Part shown: positions 52,327 to 59,392 of the stretch, piece by piece
Layout of the letters: every line of letters starts with the position of its first letter
How positions within the stretch are numbered: the first letter of the stretch is position 1
Origin: Ruminococcus sp.
GTDB taxonomy: Bacteria; Bacillota; Clostridia; Oscillospirales; Ruminococcaceae
DNA length: 64,000 nt
Direction of reading: 5' to 3'
NCBI GenBank assembly: GCA_017961625.1
Contig: JAGCWY010000062.1
Span: 1 to 64,000 of the forward strand
Notes under the pieces: generated by a model
The model's input: only the letters and a program-made list of their open reading frames with translations
Told to the model about the DNA's origin: nothing
The model's database searches: none
Made by a program: the position numbers and the translations under genes

Positions 52327-53057
52327 ATCATAGACCTCAAGAACAAAGTGTATTTTTCGTCAACATCTTTTTTATAATTTTTGCTCATAGGTAATCGTTT
52401 GTTTATTTCTTCTAATACAATTTCATTCTTTGCACTATCAATATCTGATAAAAAGCGTAAATTCACTAAATAACGTTTATGTATTCTTATAAAATCATAT
52501 GAAGAATACCTATCTGCAAGATCGCTAATATTATCACGCATTTTTATTGGATACTCTTTATTTAAAACATTATAATATACATAGTGTTTTTCGCTTTCTA
52601 TATATGTAACATCTTTTAAATAAACTGCATTTCTGCCTGAAATATCATCCTCAAGTATTATTTTTTCATTTTGCTTCATGTGTCTAACTAGTTTCTGGAC
52701 TATTTTTTCAACACTTTCATCAATGGAAATATCACAATTTTTCCTTATAAAATTAAATGGTTGAAAGTCCATGCTTTCATAAACGAGTTCAGAATGATTA
52801 GTTATAAAAATAATAAAGCACCTAGATGAATGCTCTCTTAATTCACGAGCAACATCAAATCCTGTTACATTTGGCATATCAATGTCTAAAAATATAATAT
52901 TAAATTCATTCTCCAAATGTTTAGCTAAAAGGAGGCTTCCATTAGAAACAGTAGTAATTTTAAAATCATCCGTATATTTTTTCATGCTTTTTTCAATAAT
53001 ACATTGAAAGTTATTCATAAAAATAATATTGTCATCGCATATAGCTATATTAATCAC
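52323..53057 (-). CDS. agrA: AgrA-like response regulator, LytTR type
   Basis: A 244-residue regulator. The receiver domain has the acidic pocket (IAICDDN), the phosphoacceptor Asp in IIFLDIDMPNVTGFD and the FITNHSE segment. The C-terminal LytTR DNA-binding domain (KDVTYIESEKHYVYYNV, FIRIHKRYLVNLRFL) follows. LytTR proteins bind direct repeats about two helical turns apart. The GTG at 53057 is chosen because AAAGGAA precedes it and homology begins there. Confidence 0.9.
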   Translation of the reverse strand: MINIAICDDNIIFMNNFQCIIEKSMKKYTDDFKITTVSNGSLLLAKHLENEFNIIFLDIDMPNVTGFDVARELREHSSRCFIIFITNHSELVYESMDFQPFNFIRKNCDISIDESVEKIVQKLVRHMKQNEKIILEDDISGRNAVYLKDVTYIESEKHYVYYNVLNKEYPIKMRDNISDLADRYSSYDFIRIHKRYLVNLRFLSDIDSAKNEIVLEEINKRLPMSKNYKKDVDEKYTLFLRSMI

Positions 53058-53084
53058 GCAACCATTCCTTTCTGTTAATAATTG

Positions 53085-53139
53085 TATAGTTAACTGTACG
53101 AATATTGATAGATACCTTCTGAATTTATAGTTAACTATC
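53085..53139. promoter_or_regulatory. AGTTAACT boxes in the agrA-xre divergent region
   Basis: TATAGTTAACT occurs at 53085-53095 and 53126-53136. Each contains the palindrome AGTTAACT, with centres 41 bases (four helical turns) apart. The repeats lie between divergent agrA and the first Xre gene. They could be operators for the Xre protein or for AgrA; TGCC repeats are absent here. Two TATAAT candidates (53171-53176, 53181-53186) serve the Xre gene. Confidence 0.5.
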
Positions 53140-53220
53140 ATATTTCATAACAATATCAACTAAAGAGCTGTATAATTTCGTATAATAATCTTGCAAACAA
53201 CAAATAGGAGAATAAGTATT

Positions 53221-53595
53221 ATGAAAAAAGATGATGTTAATAATATAACTGGTTGTATTATTTCAGATTTACGTAAAGGCGCTGGATTAACTCAGAAACA
53301 ATTTGCCAAAGCATTTAATGTAAGTGAAGGAACTATTGCTCATTATGAACAAGGAATAACCATACCAAATACAGAGATGTTAGAGAAGTTTGCAGATTAT
53401 TTTAATCTTAGTGTGGATTACTTACTAGGTCGTTGTATGTTGTTTATGGAGTTTCAAAAGCTAAATGACCGGCTTTATGATAAGATGACATTAGCAGATA
53501 TGGTTAATCTTGTTTCTGCATTTTCTAAAGATAAAAAGCATTATTTGTTTAATACTCTTCAAGCTTTAGATAGCTTAGATGAAAAACTAAAGTAA
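53221..53595 (+). CDS. Xre-family regulator (divergent from agrA)
   Basis: A 124-residue protein: N-terminal helix-turn-helix (LRKGAGLTQKQFAKAFNVSE, GTIAHYEQGITIPNTEMLE) and a helical C-terminal part. It is transcribed away from agrA and likely controls the shared intergenic region. ATG at 53221 has AGGAG upstream. Confidence 0.85.
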   Translation: MKKDDVNNITGCIISDLRKGAGLTQKQFAKAFNVSEGTIAHYEQGITIPNTEMLEKFADYFNLSVDYLLGRCMLFMEFQKLNDRLYDKMTLADMVNLVSAFSKDKKHYLFNTLQALDSLDEKLK

Positions 53596-53634
53596 CAAAA
53601 TAATTATAACATAAATTTAATTATATTTCAAGTG

Positions 53635-53678
53635 AAAAGCATAATTATTACAACTCATTGTAATAATTATGCTTTTTT
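53635..53678 (+). terminator. rho-independent terminator
   Basis: GCATAATTATTACAA and TTGTAATAATTATGC form a perfect 15-base stem with loop CTCA, flanked by A-run and TTTTTT. Confidence 0.9.
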
Positions 53679-53699
53679 GTGTTAATTTCTATTGCATTC

Positions 53700-53760
53700 G
53701 TGCCGTAAAAAAACTAGTTATGCCATATTTATTGAAATATAATAAACCATACAATATAAT
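53700..53760 (+). promoter_or_regulatory. TGCC direct-repeat promoter (site 3)
   Basis: TGCC at 53701 and 53721, TTGAAA at 53732, TATAAT at 53755-53760 with a 17-base spacer. Same 20- and 11-base geometry as the other three sites. It drives the second Xre gene. Confidence 0.7.
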
Positions 53761-53860
53761 GTAATGAGAATTCCAATTTTAGGAACAAGTCTATTTTTAA
53801 TCCATTTCAATTATACTTAATATTAATCTATTATAACGGAAGGAATAATTATTGTAGCTA

Positions 53861-54229
53861 ATGAAATTAAAAACTGATCTCGGCCAGTTCATTTCCGAAC
53901 AAAAACATAAGCATTCCCTTCAAAGTCAGGAATTAGCAAAAAAGTTGGGAATATCAATGGGTTACCTTAGCCAGCTTGAACATGGCAAACGCTTTCGTCC
54001 GGATCTATGCTTAATAAAAAAAATGATTGATGTATTTGATCTTAATACTGATGAGATATATACTTTGTATGATATTTATGAAGCAGTAACTGGACAACTC
54101 AGTCCAGATATAGATGAATATGTTAAGTCGAAATCTATTATTAAGAAAGCTTTGCGCTATGCCCAGGAGAATTCCACATCAGAAAAAGATTGGGAAAAAA
54201 TTATTGAATTCCTAAAAAATGAACATTAA
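53861..54229 (+). CDS. second Xre-family regulator
   Basis: A 122-residue protein: helix-turn-helix (LQSQELAKKLGISMGYLSQL, EHGKRFRPDLCLIKKMIDVF) and a helical C-terminus. An in-frame TAG just before fixes the ATG at 53861; GGAAGGA is about 16 bases away, unusually far, suggesting weak or controlled translation. It is under a TGCC-repeat promoter. A hairpin (about 54228-54263) follows the gene. Confidence 0.82.
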   Translation: MKLKTDLGQFISEQKHKHSLQSQELAKKLGISMGYLSQLEHGKRFRPDLCLIKKMIDVFDLNTDEIYTLYDIYEAVTGQLSPDIDEYVKSKSIIKKALRYAQENSTSEKDWEKIIEFLKNEH

Positions 54230-54301
54230 TTATTGCGGTTTTTGCCGCAATAATTATTATTATAATAATTAGCTGAACAGCTAAACGAGAAGGAGAACTA
54301 A

Positions 54302-54469
54302 ATGAATATCAGAAAATATCATTGTCCATATTGTAATGGAAGACTATTTGATTTTATCCCTCTAAAAAAAGATGTTTTTTTAACTACCCATGATTGCCGC
54401 TTAATTATAAAATGTTGGAAATGTAGGCAAAATATAGTAATAAAATATGAACACCTAATATTGCCGTGA
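54302..54469 (+). CDS. small zinc-ribbon protein
   Basis: A 55-residue protein with CPYC and CWKC pairs (MNIRKYHCPYC..., IIKCWKCRQNIVIKYE), a zinc ribbon reminiscent of the Com/KTR-type small proteins carried by mobile elements. ATG at 54302 follows AAGGAGA. It lies 72 bases after the second Xre gene and is probably in the same unit. Confidence 0.65.
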   Translation: MNIRKYHCPYCNGRLFDFIPLKKDVFLTTHDCRLIIKCWKCRQNIVIKYEHLILP

Positions 54470-54575
54470 TCTACACTTCAGAACCTTTTAGCGCATAACT
54501 ATTTTAGTAAAATCTCACACATAACAAGCGATGCATTAACCAAGAGTTATGCAAAATGAGAACAACTATTTTTTT

Positions 54576-54635
54576 GTGCCAGATTTATGCGCTTTATGCC
54601 AAATTTGTTGACATTTAATTATAATATGGTACAAT
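54576..54635 (+). promoter_or_regulatory. TGCC direct-repeat promoter (site 4)
   Basis: TGCC at 54577 and 54597, TTGACA at 54608, TACAAT at 54630-54635 with a 16-base spacer. The 18 bases from the second TGCC match site 3 closely (TTATGCCA-ATTT-TTGA). Further upstream GCATAACT (54493-54500) and AGTTATGC (54545-54552) form a spaced inverted repeat. Confidence 0.7.
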
Positions 54636-54641
54636 TAACAC

Positions 54642-54919
54642 ATAAAATGTAAATAAACTATAATTATAAGAATAAGTATGTCTTAGATTCTATAAATGCA
54701 GAAATCATAAATGCTTTATTATAATTATCAAATTATATTATCTCACGATTATCATATCATTTTTCATTAAGCTAATAATAAGGGGTACAAAGTACATGAA
54801 TTAAAGATGTCCATGTACTATGTAATAATATTACTTGGGGAACATAATAGTTCTATGGTCAGTCAAGTAATAAAACGAAGAATTATTAAAGATTATTATT
54901 TATGAAGGAGATTTTTATT
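54642..54919 (+). other. long AT-rich leader with three small hairpins
   Basis: About 280 bases separate site 4 from the next start. Near the 3' end are AGTACATG/CATGTACT (54791-54819), GTAATAATATTAC (54822-54834) and GAAC/GTTC (54840-54853). No T-run follows and I recognise no known riboswitch. Confidence 0.4.
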
Positions 54920-55741
54920 ATGAAAAAGGCTATATCAACAGTTTCAGCTATTTTATTAGCTGCAACATCTATTTCCGCACTTTCAACATCTGCAATTGAA
55001 ATCAATAGCTTCAATGATATTTCATTTGAAACAAATACAGTAGTAGAAGATATGTTTGTAAATGGTGTATCAGTTCCGGCAGGATATACTGCTATTACTG
55101 TTAACATTTCCAATAATACTGGATTTAGCGGATCAACAACTAAGTTTGAATTAGGGGATGCATATAGTGTTCTCCTTGATGAAAACGATGAACTTGTTAT
55201 TTCTGTAGGAGATGTATTAGAAGATTCAATTGTTCACGGTGCAACTAATGAGAATTTAGTTGCTATTGCATCTGCCTGCGGAGAAGATGAGACTTCAGAT
55301 GGAGAACTCTTTACTTTTTATGCTTCAAAAGACTTGTTATCTAATGATGATAGTATTGAGATAGTAGATGATTTTGAGGACGTTTCTATAGTTCAAAATG
55401 ATATTATAATGGGAAGCAGTGGTAATTACTACCTCAAAGGTGATGTGAATGACGACGACTACATAGATGTTGTCGATGCTTGTCAAGTACTTGCCGCATT
55501 ATCTAGATGTGGTCAAAGTGAATTACCATACAGTGTGGCATCGCTCTTACCAAATTATTATTTCCCGAACATTTATGTTATTGATGCAGCATATATTTGG
55601 AGCGATAATCGTAATATTACAGAAGATAATACAGCTAATATAATTACCGCTTACTATACTAAGATTTCCGTTGGACAGTTATATCCACATCAAGACGGTT
55701 TGCTTATAGGATATGCATACCCTGTAACAAATATGTCATAA
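54920..55741 (+). CDS. secreted protein with cohesin-like domain and dockerin
   Basis: A 273-residue secreted protein. Signal peptide (about 1-25), then a beta-sandwich domain (about 32-155) whose pattern (AITVNISNNTGFSGSTTKF, VAIASACGEDETSDGELFTF) resembles cohesins of ruminococcal cellulosomes. A dockerin follows (about 172-262), with a clear first calcium loop (DVNDDDYIDVVDACQVLAAL) and a degenerate second one. A single cohesin plus a dockerin is the layout of an adaptor scaffoldin, which swaps docking specificity. The cohesin call is by pattern only; a carbohydrate-binding beta-sandwich is the alternative. Confidence 0.6.
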   Translation: MKKAISTVSAILLAATSISALSTSAIEINSFNDISFETNTVVEDMFVNGVSVPAGYTAITVNISNNTGFSGSTTKFELGDAYSVLLDENDELVISVGDVLEDSIVHGATNENLVAIASACGEDETSDGELFTFYASKDLLSNDDSIEIVDDFEDVSIVQNDIIMGSSGNYYLKGDVNDDDYIDVVDACQVLAALSRCGQSELPYSVASLLPNYYFPNIYVIDAAYIWSDNRNITEDNTANIITAYYTKISVGQLYPHQDGLLIGYAYPVTNMS

Positions 55742-55751
55742 ATAATAATAT

Positions 55752-55806
55752 CTGCCGTTTTATCATAGAATTTAGTAACATATATGTATAAAACGGCAGT
55801 TTTTTT
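55752..55806 (+). terminator. intra-operon terminator
   Basis: CTGCCGTTTTAT (55752-55763) pairs perfectly with ATAAAACGGCAG (55788-55799), followed by seven T, immediately before the AGGAGG of the next gene. The peptidase-like gene thus depends on read-through, since no other promoter is visible. Confidence 0.8.
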
Positions 55807-55817
55807 AGGAGGATATT

Positions 55818-57587
55818 ATGAAAAAAATAATTTCTTTATTATGTGCTACACTAATATTAGGAAATATGTTGATATCACTGCCCCAAACCAAAGCGACATC
55901 TGCTGATGATGTAGGATTTACCATTAATTCGGATATAAACAATCCTGATTTAAAAGGCTTAGCTTCATCTTTAGGAGCTGACACGGATCATTTCAACTTT
56001 GCAAATTATAATGCCACTTTCAAAAGTGATGATATTAAAAATAAGTTTGTAAAGAACATATCCAAGGTTGAAGCTTTGATCAATAAGATAGGTAATGCGG
56101 ATAGCGCTTCCAAAGGTGGAGTATGCAATGGAATCAGTATTTTACAGGTACTTGTCCATAATGGTATCATTTCAGCTTCGGATATTCAGGAAGGAGCTGA
56201 AAAGCTTGTTGATGTTAAATTTGATGACTCAATAAATGACGTTCTTTCGTATTATCAAATGGGACAAGTTTATATGCATCAGGATTTGTTTACAGGTTAT
56301 TATTTCTGTAATCATGACACTTCTGATGCAATTGCGGACATAGTAAAAGAAGCTGAAAAAGCAATGGCAAAAAAGAAATACTTTTATATTGCACTTTTAT
56401 TGCCGACTTTCGCACACGCTGTTACAGGTATAGGTATTGCAGACGGCATATGGGAGATAGAAGGAAGAACCTATAACAAGTGTATCCTTACTCTTGATAG
56501 CAATTATGTCGGTTTTAATGAAAAAGGATGCATTTATGTCAACACGGAAGATAATACGTTTTGTTTCCCAACATATAAACAAACAGAAAAAGAAAGCTTT
56601 ATCCGTGCAGTTTCTTCTGACGAATCATGGATGAATTATAAAGGACTGATCTCCCCTTCAAATGAAACAAAAACCGATATTAGTAACATATCAAAAATAG
56701 AAATTGACTCATTAAAGGTCGGCAAATATGATCTTATTATTCAGGACGGCGATTCAATAAAGTCATACAGTTCAAACGGGAAAAATCCGATCCTTGAAAT
56801 AACACCCAATAATTTTATTAACTTCGCCGAAGGCTGTTATCAGTATTATATCAATGCATCAAATGATGCTATATTAAAACTTGCTGCGGAAAATGATCCT
56901 GAGAAATACGAAGAAGGCTATATACAGCTCTTTAATACAAATGAAACATCTCGTAGATATTGTTACAGTTATGGTTTTTCTGATAAGACAAATATAGAAA
57001 TTGGTCCCACTTACATTAATATTGACACTCAAGGATTTAACAAATATGTATTTGATCTTATTTCTGAAGAAGGACTATACAAAACCAGCAAATTTTGCCA
57101 CTGTGATATTGGCGGTCAGGGAAAAGGTCCGGTCTCTGTAACAGAAAGGACCGACGGTATATTACTAAAAACAGATTCAACCGCTCAATGTATGATCTGT
57201 TTTTCTGGCCCTCTCGTTTTAGATGATGGTACATATAAATATGACACATCAGGCATGAACGCAATCTTTACAAATTTCACATCAAATAAGAACACTATGA
57301 TACGTTATGATGAGGAAATGGATATGATAAGACTGTTTTTTGACAATGATGGTGATGATGTCTACGATGATGAAGTTAAGAAGGGAGACGTAAATGGCGA
57401 TGACTACATAGACGCAGTTGATGCCTCTATTGTCCTTGCAGCATACGCAAAATACTCTACCGAAGAAGTACCGTATATTCCGAACTTTAATGATTACTAC
57501 GGAGATTTTGATGGAAACAATATTGTTGATGCAGTTGATGCATCGAAAATTCTTGCAGAATATGCAAAAAAATCTGTAGTTACGTAA
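55818..57587 (+). CDS. secreted cysteine-peptidase-like protein with C-terminal dockerin
   Basis: A 589-residue secreted protein. Signal peptide (about 1-27), then a domain with Cys103 (GGVCNGISILQVL), His200 (LPTFAHAVTGIGI) and Asp227 (CILTLDSNY). This order and these contexts fit a papain-fold cysteine peptidase of the C58/YopT-like kind. Residues about 270-505 are a beta-rich region of unknown role. The C-terminus is a full dockerin (DVNGDDYIDAVDASIVLAAY and DFDGNNIVDAVDASKILAEY). I infer a cellulosome-attached peptidase or toxin-like effector, co-regulated with the cohesin-dockerin protein. Confidence 0.65.
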   Translation: MKKIISLLCATLILGNMLISLPQTKATSADDVGFTINSDINNPDLKGLASSLGADTDHFNFANYNATFKSDDIKNKFVKNISKVEALINKIGNADSASKGGVCNGISILQVLVHNGIISASDIQEGAEKLVDVKFDDSINDVLSYYQMGQVYMHQDLFTGYYFCNHDTSDAIADIVKEAEKAMAKKKYFYIALLLPTFAHAVTGIGIADGIWEIEGRTYNKCILTLDSNYVGFNEKGCIYVNTEDNTFCFPTYKQTEKESFIRAVSSDESWMNYKGLISPSNETKTDISNISKIEIDSLKVGKYDLIIQDGDSIKSYSSNGKNPILEITPNNFINFAEGCYQYYINASNDAILKLAAENDPEKYEEGYIQLFNTNETSRRYCYSYGFSDKTNIEIGPTYINIDTQGFNKYVFDLISEEGLYKTSKFCHCDIGGQGKGPVSVTERTDGILLKTDSTAQCMICFSGPLVLDDGTYKYDTSGMNAIFTNFTSNKNTMIRYDEEMDMIRLFFDNDGDDVYDDEVKKGDVNGDDYIDAVDASIVLAAYAKYSTEEVPYIPNFNDYYGDFDGNNIVDAVDASKILAEYAKKSVVT

Positions 57588-57755
57588 TACTATAGATTTT
57601 TCAATAATAACAAAATGATATACTTTATAAGTGTAAATTATTTTCTTTAAAAATTAGCTGTGCAGCTAATAATTAGTATCAAATAAAGGCTAAAAAATGA
57701 ATTCTATTTTTTCATTATTAAAAATTAATGACTTAGTACAAACATCACCTTGAAT

Positions 57756-57808
57756 AAAGAGTAGGAGTTTGACAAGCTTTTGAAGCATTGTCAAACCTTA
57801 CTCTTTTA
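57756..57808 (+). terminator. rho-independent terminator
   Basis: AAAGAGTA-TTTGACAA pairs with TTGTCAAA-TACTCTTT, followed by T-rich sequence. Confidence 0.75.
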
Positions 57809-57819
57809 TATTATAAAAG

Positions 57820-57857
57820 AACTCCATTCTGCTTTAAAAGCGGAATGGGGTTTTATG
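57820..57857 (+). terminator. second terminator
   Basis: CCATTC-GC-TTTAAAA-GC-GAATGG stem followed by GGTTTT. Together with the previous hairpin it isolates the cargo from the downstream element genes. Confidence 0.65.
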
Positions 57858-57903
57858 TTTTTATCTCAAAAGTGGCTGTGTATAGCCGCTAAATATCCAT
57901 AAC

Positions 57904-57942
57904 CCTTCGTTTTGATTCGAATACAAAAAATCAAAACGGAGG
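57904..57942 (+). promoter_or_regulatory. hairpin sequestering the ribosome binding site
   Basis: CCTTCGTTTTGATT (57904-57917) pairs over 14 bases (one G-T wobble) with AATCAAAACGGAGG (57929-57942). The right arm contains the whole GGAGG of the next gene, so translation must be blocked unless the stem opens. Confidence 0.7.
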
Positions 57943-57949
57943 ATTAAAA

Positions 57950-58372
57950 ATGGCATATAATCATGCAAAAGAAGAAAAGAAATTTAAGGAACAGTGGGAG
58001 CAAAAGGAAAAGCTCTACCATGAAATCGGTATGACAGGTGAACAGATCTCTGTAATAAGAGAATACGATGAAAGAGCATTCAAGATGGATCGCGCCTTTT
58101 ACAGAAGAACTATGCTGCTTGCTGAACCTGAAAGTTTAATGGAAGGTAAATTTGATGATCGTTCTGATACATACTTAGAAGAATACTGGACTGACCTTAT
58201 AGACAGCGATGATAAATATTGCAAGCTAATGAAAGTGCCGCCTAAAATGCGAAAAGCATTCTATATGTACAGGGTTTTAGGAATGTTTCAAGATGAAATA
58301 TCGTCAAAATTATCAATACCACAGCGAACTATTTCGTATTGGATTGTTAAGATCGCTGAAATTTTAAAATAA
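57950..58372 (+). CDS. sigma-70 region-4-like protein
   Basis: A 140-residue protein with a C-terminal helix-turn-helix (MRKAFYMYRVLGMFQDEISS, KLSIPQRTISYWIVKIAEIL) like region 4 of small sigma factors, and a charged helical N-terminus. Such proteins are standard just upstream of the excision genes in this element family and likely activate them. Its ribosome binding site is held in a hairpin. Confidence 0.72.
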   Translation: MAYNHAKEEKKFKEQWEQKEKLYHEIGMTGEQISVIREYDERAFKMDRAFYRRTMLLAEPESLMEGKFDDRSDTYLEEYWTDLIDSDDKYCKLMKVPPKMRKAFYMYRVLGMFQDEISSKLSIPQRTISYWIVKIAEILK

Positions 58373-58853
58373 GTTGCTGAGAGAGGGCGTTTTCGTGGGC
58401 TATGTTTATGTAGGGGACTCTAATCTCTTACACTGTAGCTTGAAAATATAATAGCAGCAACAAGAATACGTTGATCCTGCGTCGGACTAAAATTCGGCAG
58501 CCAAAGAAACCATACGCTTGCGATAAATATGACGTTTCAAAATGCGGAGCAGCTCTCTGCAAGGCGACGAAAGCAGGAATATAATGATACTTCCGTCCAG
58601 TCACAGACTCAAGCAATGAGGGCGGCTCTATGCGAACCATAGAGGGATGAGATTTCCATGAGGCCAGCCAGCTACTGACCGTTCTTGTTGTTCCGACGTG
58701 ACGGGTGCGAGGTCAAATATCACGAAAATACGTCTGAAAATAGAATCATACGAAGGCTTAAGAGTTATATAATTCTGCGCCTGCCAGTAATGACGGGCGC
58801 AGATATAACATAAGTGTATAAGCACAATTATGCATTTATGTTATATCTATAAT
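58373..58853 (+). ncRNA. candidate structured RNA / switch leader
   Basis: About 480 bases with no believable gene but dense complementary segments: GTTGCTG (58371-58377) with CAGCAAC (58451-58457), CTCTATG-CGAAC-CATAGAG (near 58630-58650), and TGACC/GGTCA enclosing CCGT/ACGG (near 58675-58715). GTTATAT-AATT-CTGCGCC pairs with GGCGCAG-ATATAAC (58764-58809). AGATATAACATAAGTG (58801-58816) can alternatively pair with CATTTATGTTATATCT (58833-58848), so the last two stems exclude each other. Base composition is richer in G and C than flanking non-coding DNA. It precedes the excision genes. Confidence 0.5.
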
Positions 58854-58874
58854 ATGATATGGGAGTGTGATAAA

Positions 58875-59048
58875 TTGCCAAAAGAACTTAGCTGGAACGA
58901 GCTCAGAAAGAAGCTGAAAACAGCGGAATTAAAGCCCGAATACAAGTGCAAAGGCTGTGTATGGGCTGATAATACATCGGGATACATATTATGTACACGA
59001 CAAAAATGCGTAAAGGAGAAGCAAAATGAAAAAATACGGACAAGCTGA
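58875..59048 (+). CDS. small four-cysteine protein
   Basis: A 57-residue protein with CKGC and CTRQKC, a likely zinc site, and a charged N-terminus (PKELSWNELRKKLKTAELK). TTG at 58875 has GGGAG 10 bases upstream; an ATG at 58854 is an alternative. It overlaps the next gene by 23 bases. Confidence 0.5.
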   Translation: MPKELSWNELRKKLKTAELKPEYKCKGCVWADNTSGYILCTRQKCVKEKQNEKIRTS

Positions 59049-59190
59049 CGTTATGTGCGCTGTAATACATATTTATCTCGCGCAGCAGGACAAACTTACA
59101 AATGAGCAGAAAAAGGAAATCGAAAGTAGGAGCTGTGCTGAAATAACTGAACAGTATCCATCAGCAGCACAATGGGAGTTGAAGCGATAA
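59026..59190 (+). CDS. small element protein, unknown function
   Basis: A 54-residue helical protein (MKKYGQADVMCAVIHIYLAQ, LTNEQKKEIESRSCAEITEQ). ATG at 59026 follows AAAGGAGA at ideal spacing. Position just before the recombinase suggests an excision or regulation role, but there is no recognisable motif. Confidence 0.55.
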   Translation: MKKYGQADVMCAVIHIYLAQQDKLTNEQKKEIESRSCAEITEQYPSAAQWELKR

Positions 59191-59327
59191 TATGCATGCA
59201 TAATAATCGAAATGATAATAGCCGGCTATATTGATGTTTTGGCAATATGCTTATGTATTGCCGCAGGCAATGTCAATGGAAACAGGTATTAGTCAGTTCT
59301 GCACAGTTTCAACACTGAAAAATAGGT

Positions 59328-59367
59328 GGTTATGGTGATTACTTTCGGAAGCAAAAAAAGGTATAAT
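59328..59367 (+). promoter_or_regulatory. recombinase promoter with shared GGTTATGGTGA box
   Basis: GGTTATGGTGA (59328-59338) precedes TTACTT (59339-59344) and TATAAT (59362-59367, 17-base spacer). The same 11-base box lies at 62992-63002, a similar distance before GGTATAGT and the second recombinase gene. Confidence 0.5.
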
Positions 59368-59392
59368 ATGGCTGAGAACGGAGGTGGCAGAA

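Noticed and set aside
58428..58825. Two minus-strand open frames in the structured RNA region
   Set aside because: No ribosome binding sites, no recognisable motifs, and the region is dominated by complementary stems.
58373..58853. Group II intron or IscB/TnpB-associated RNA
   Set aside because: No domain V-like segment, no intron boundary, and no reverse transcriptase, IscB or TnpB gene nearby.
59212..59292. 26-codon frame between the small gene and the recombinase
   Set aside because: No ribosome binding site and no recognisable feature; cannot be supported.
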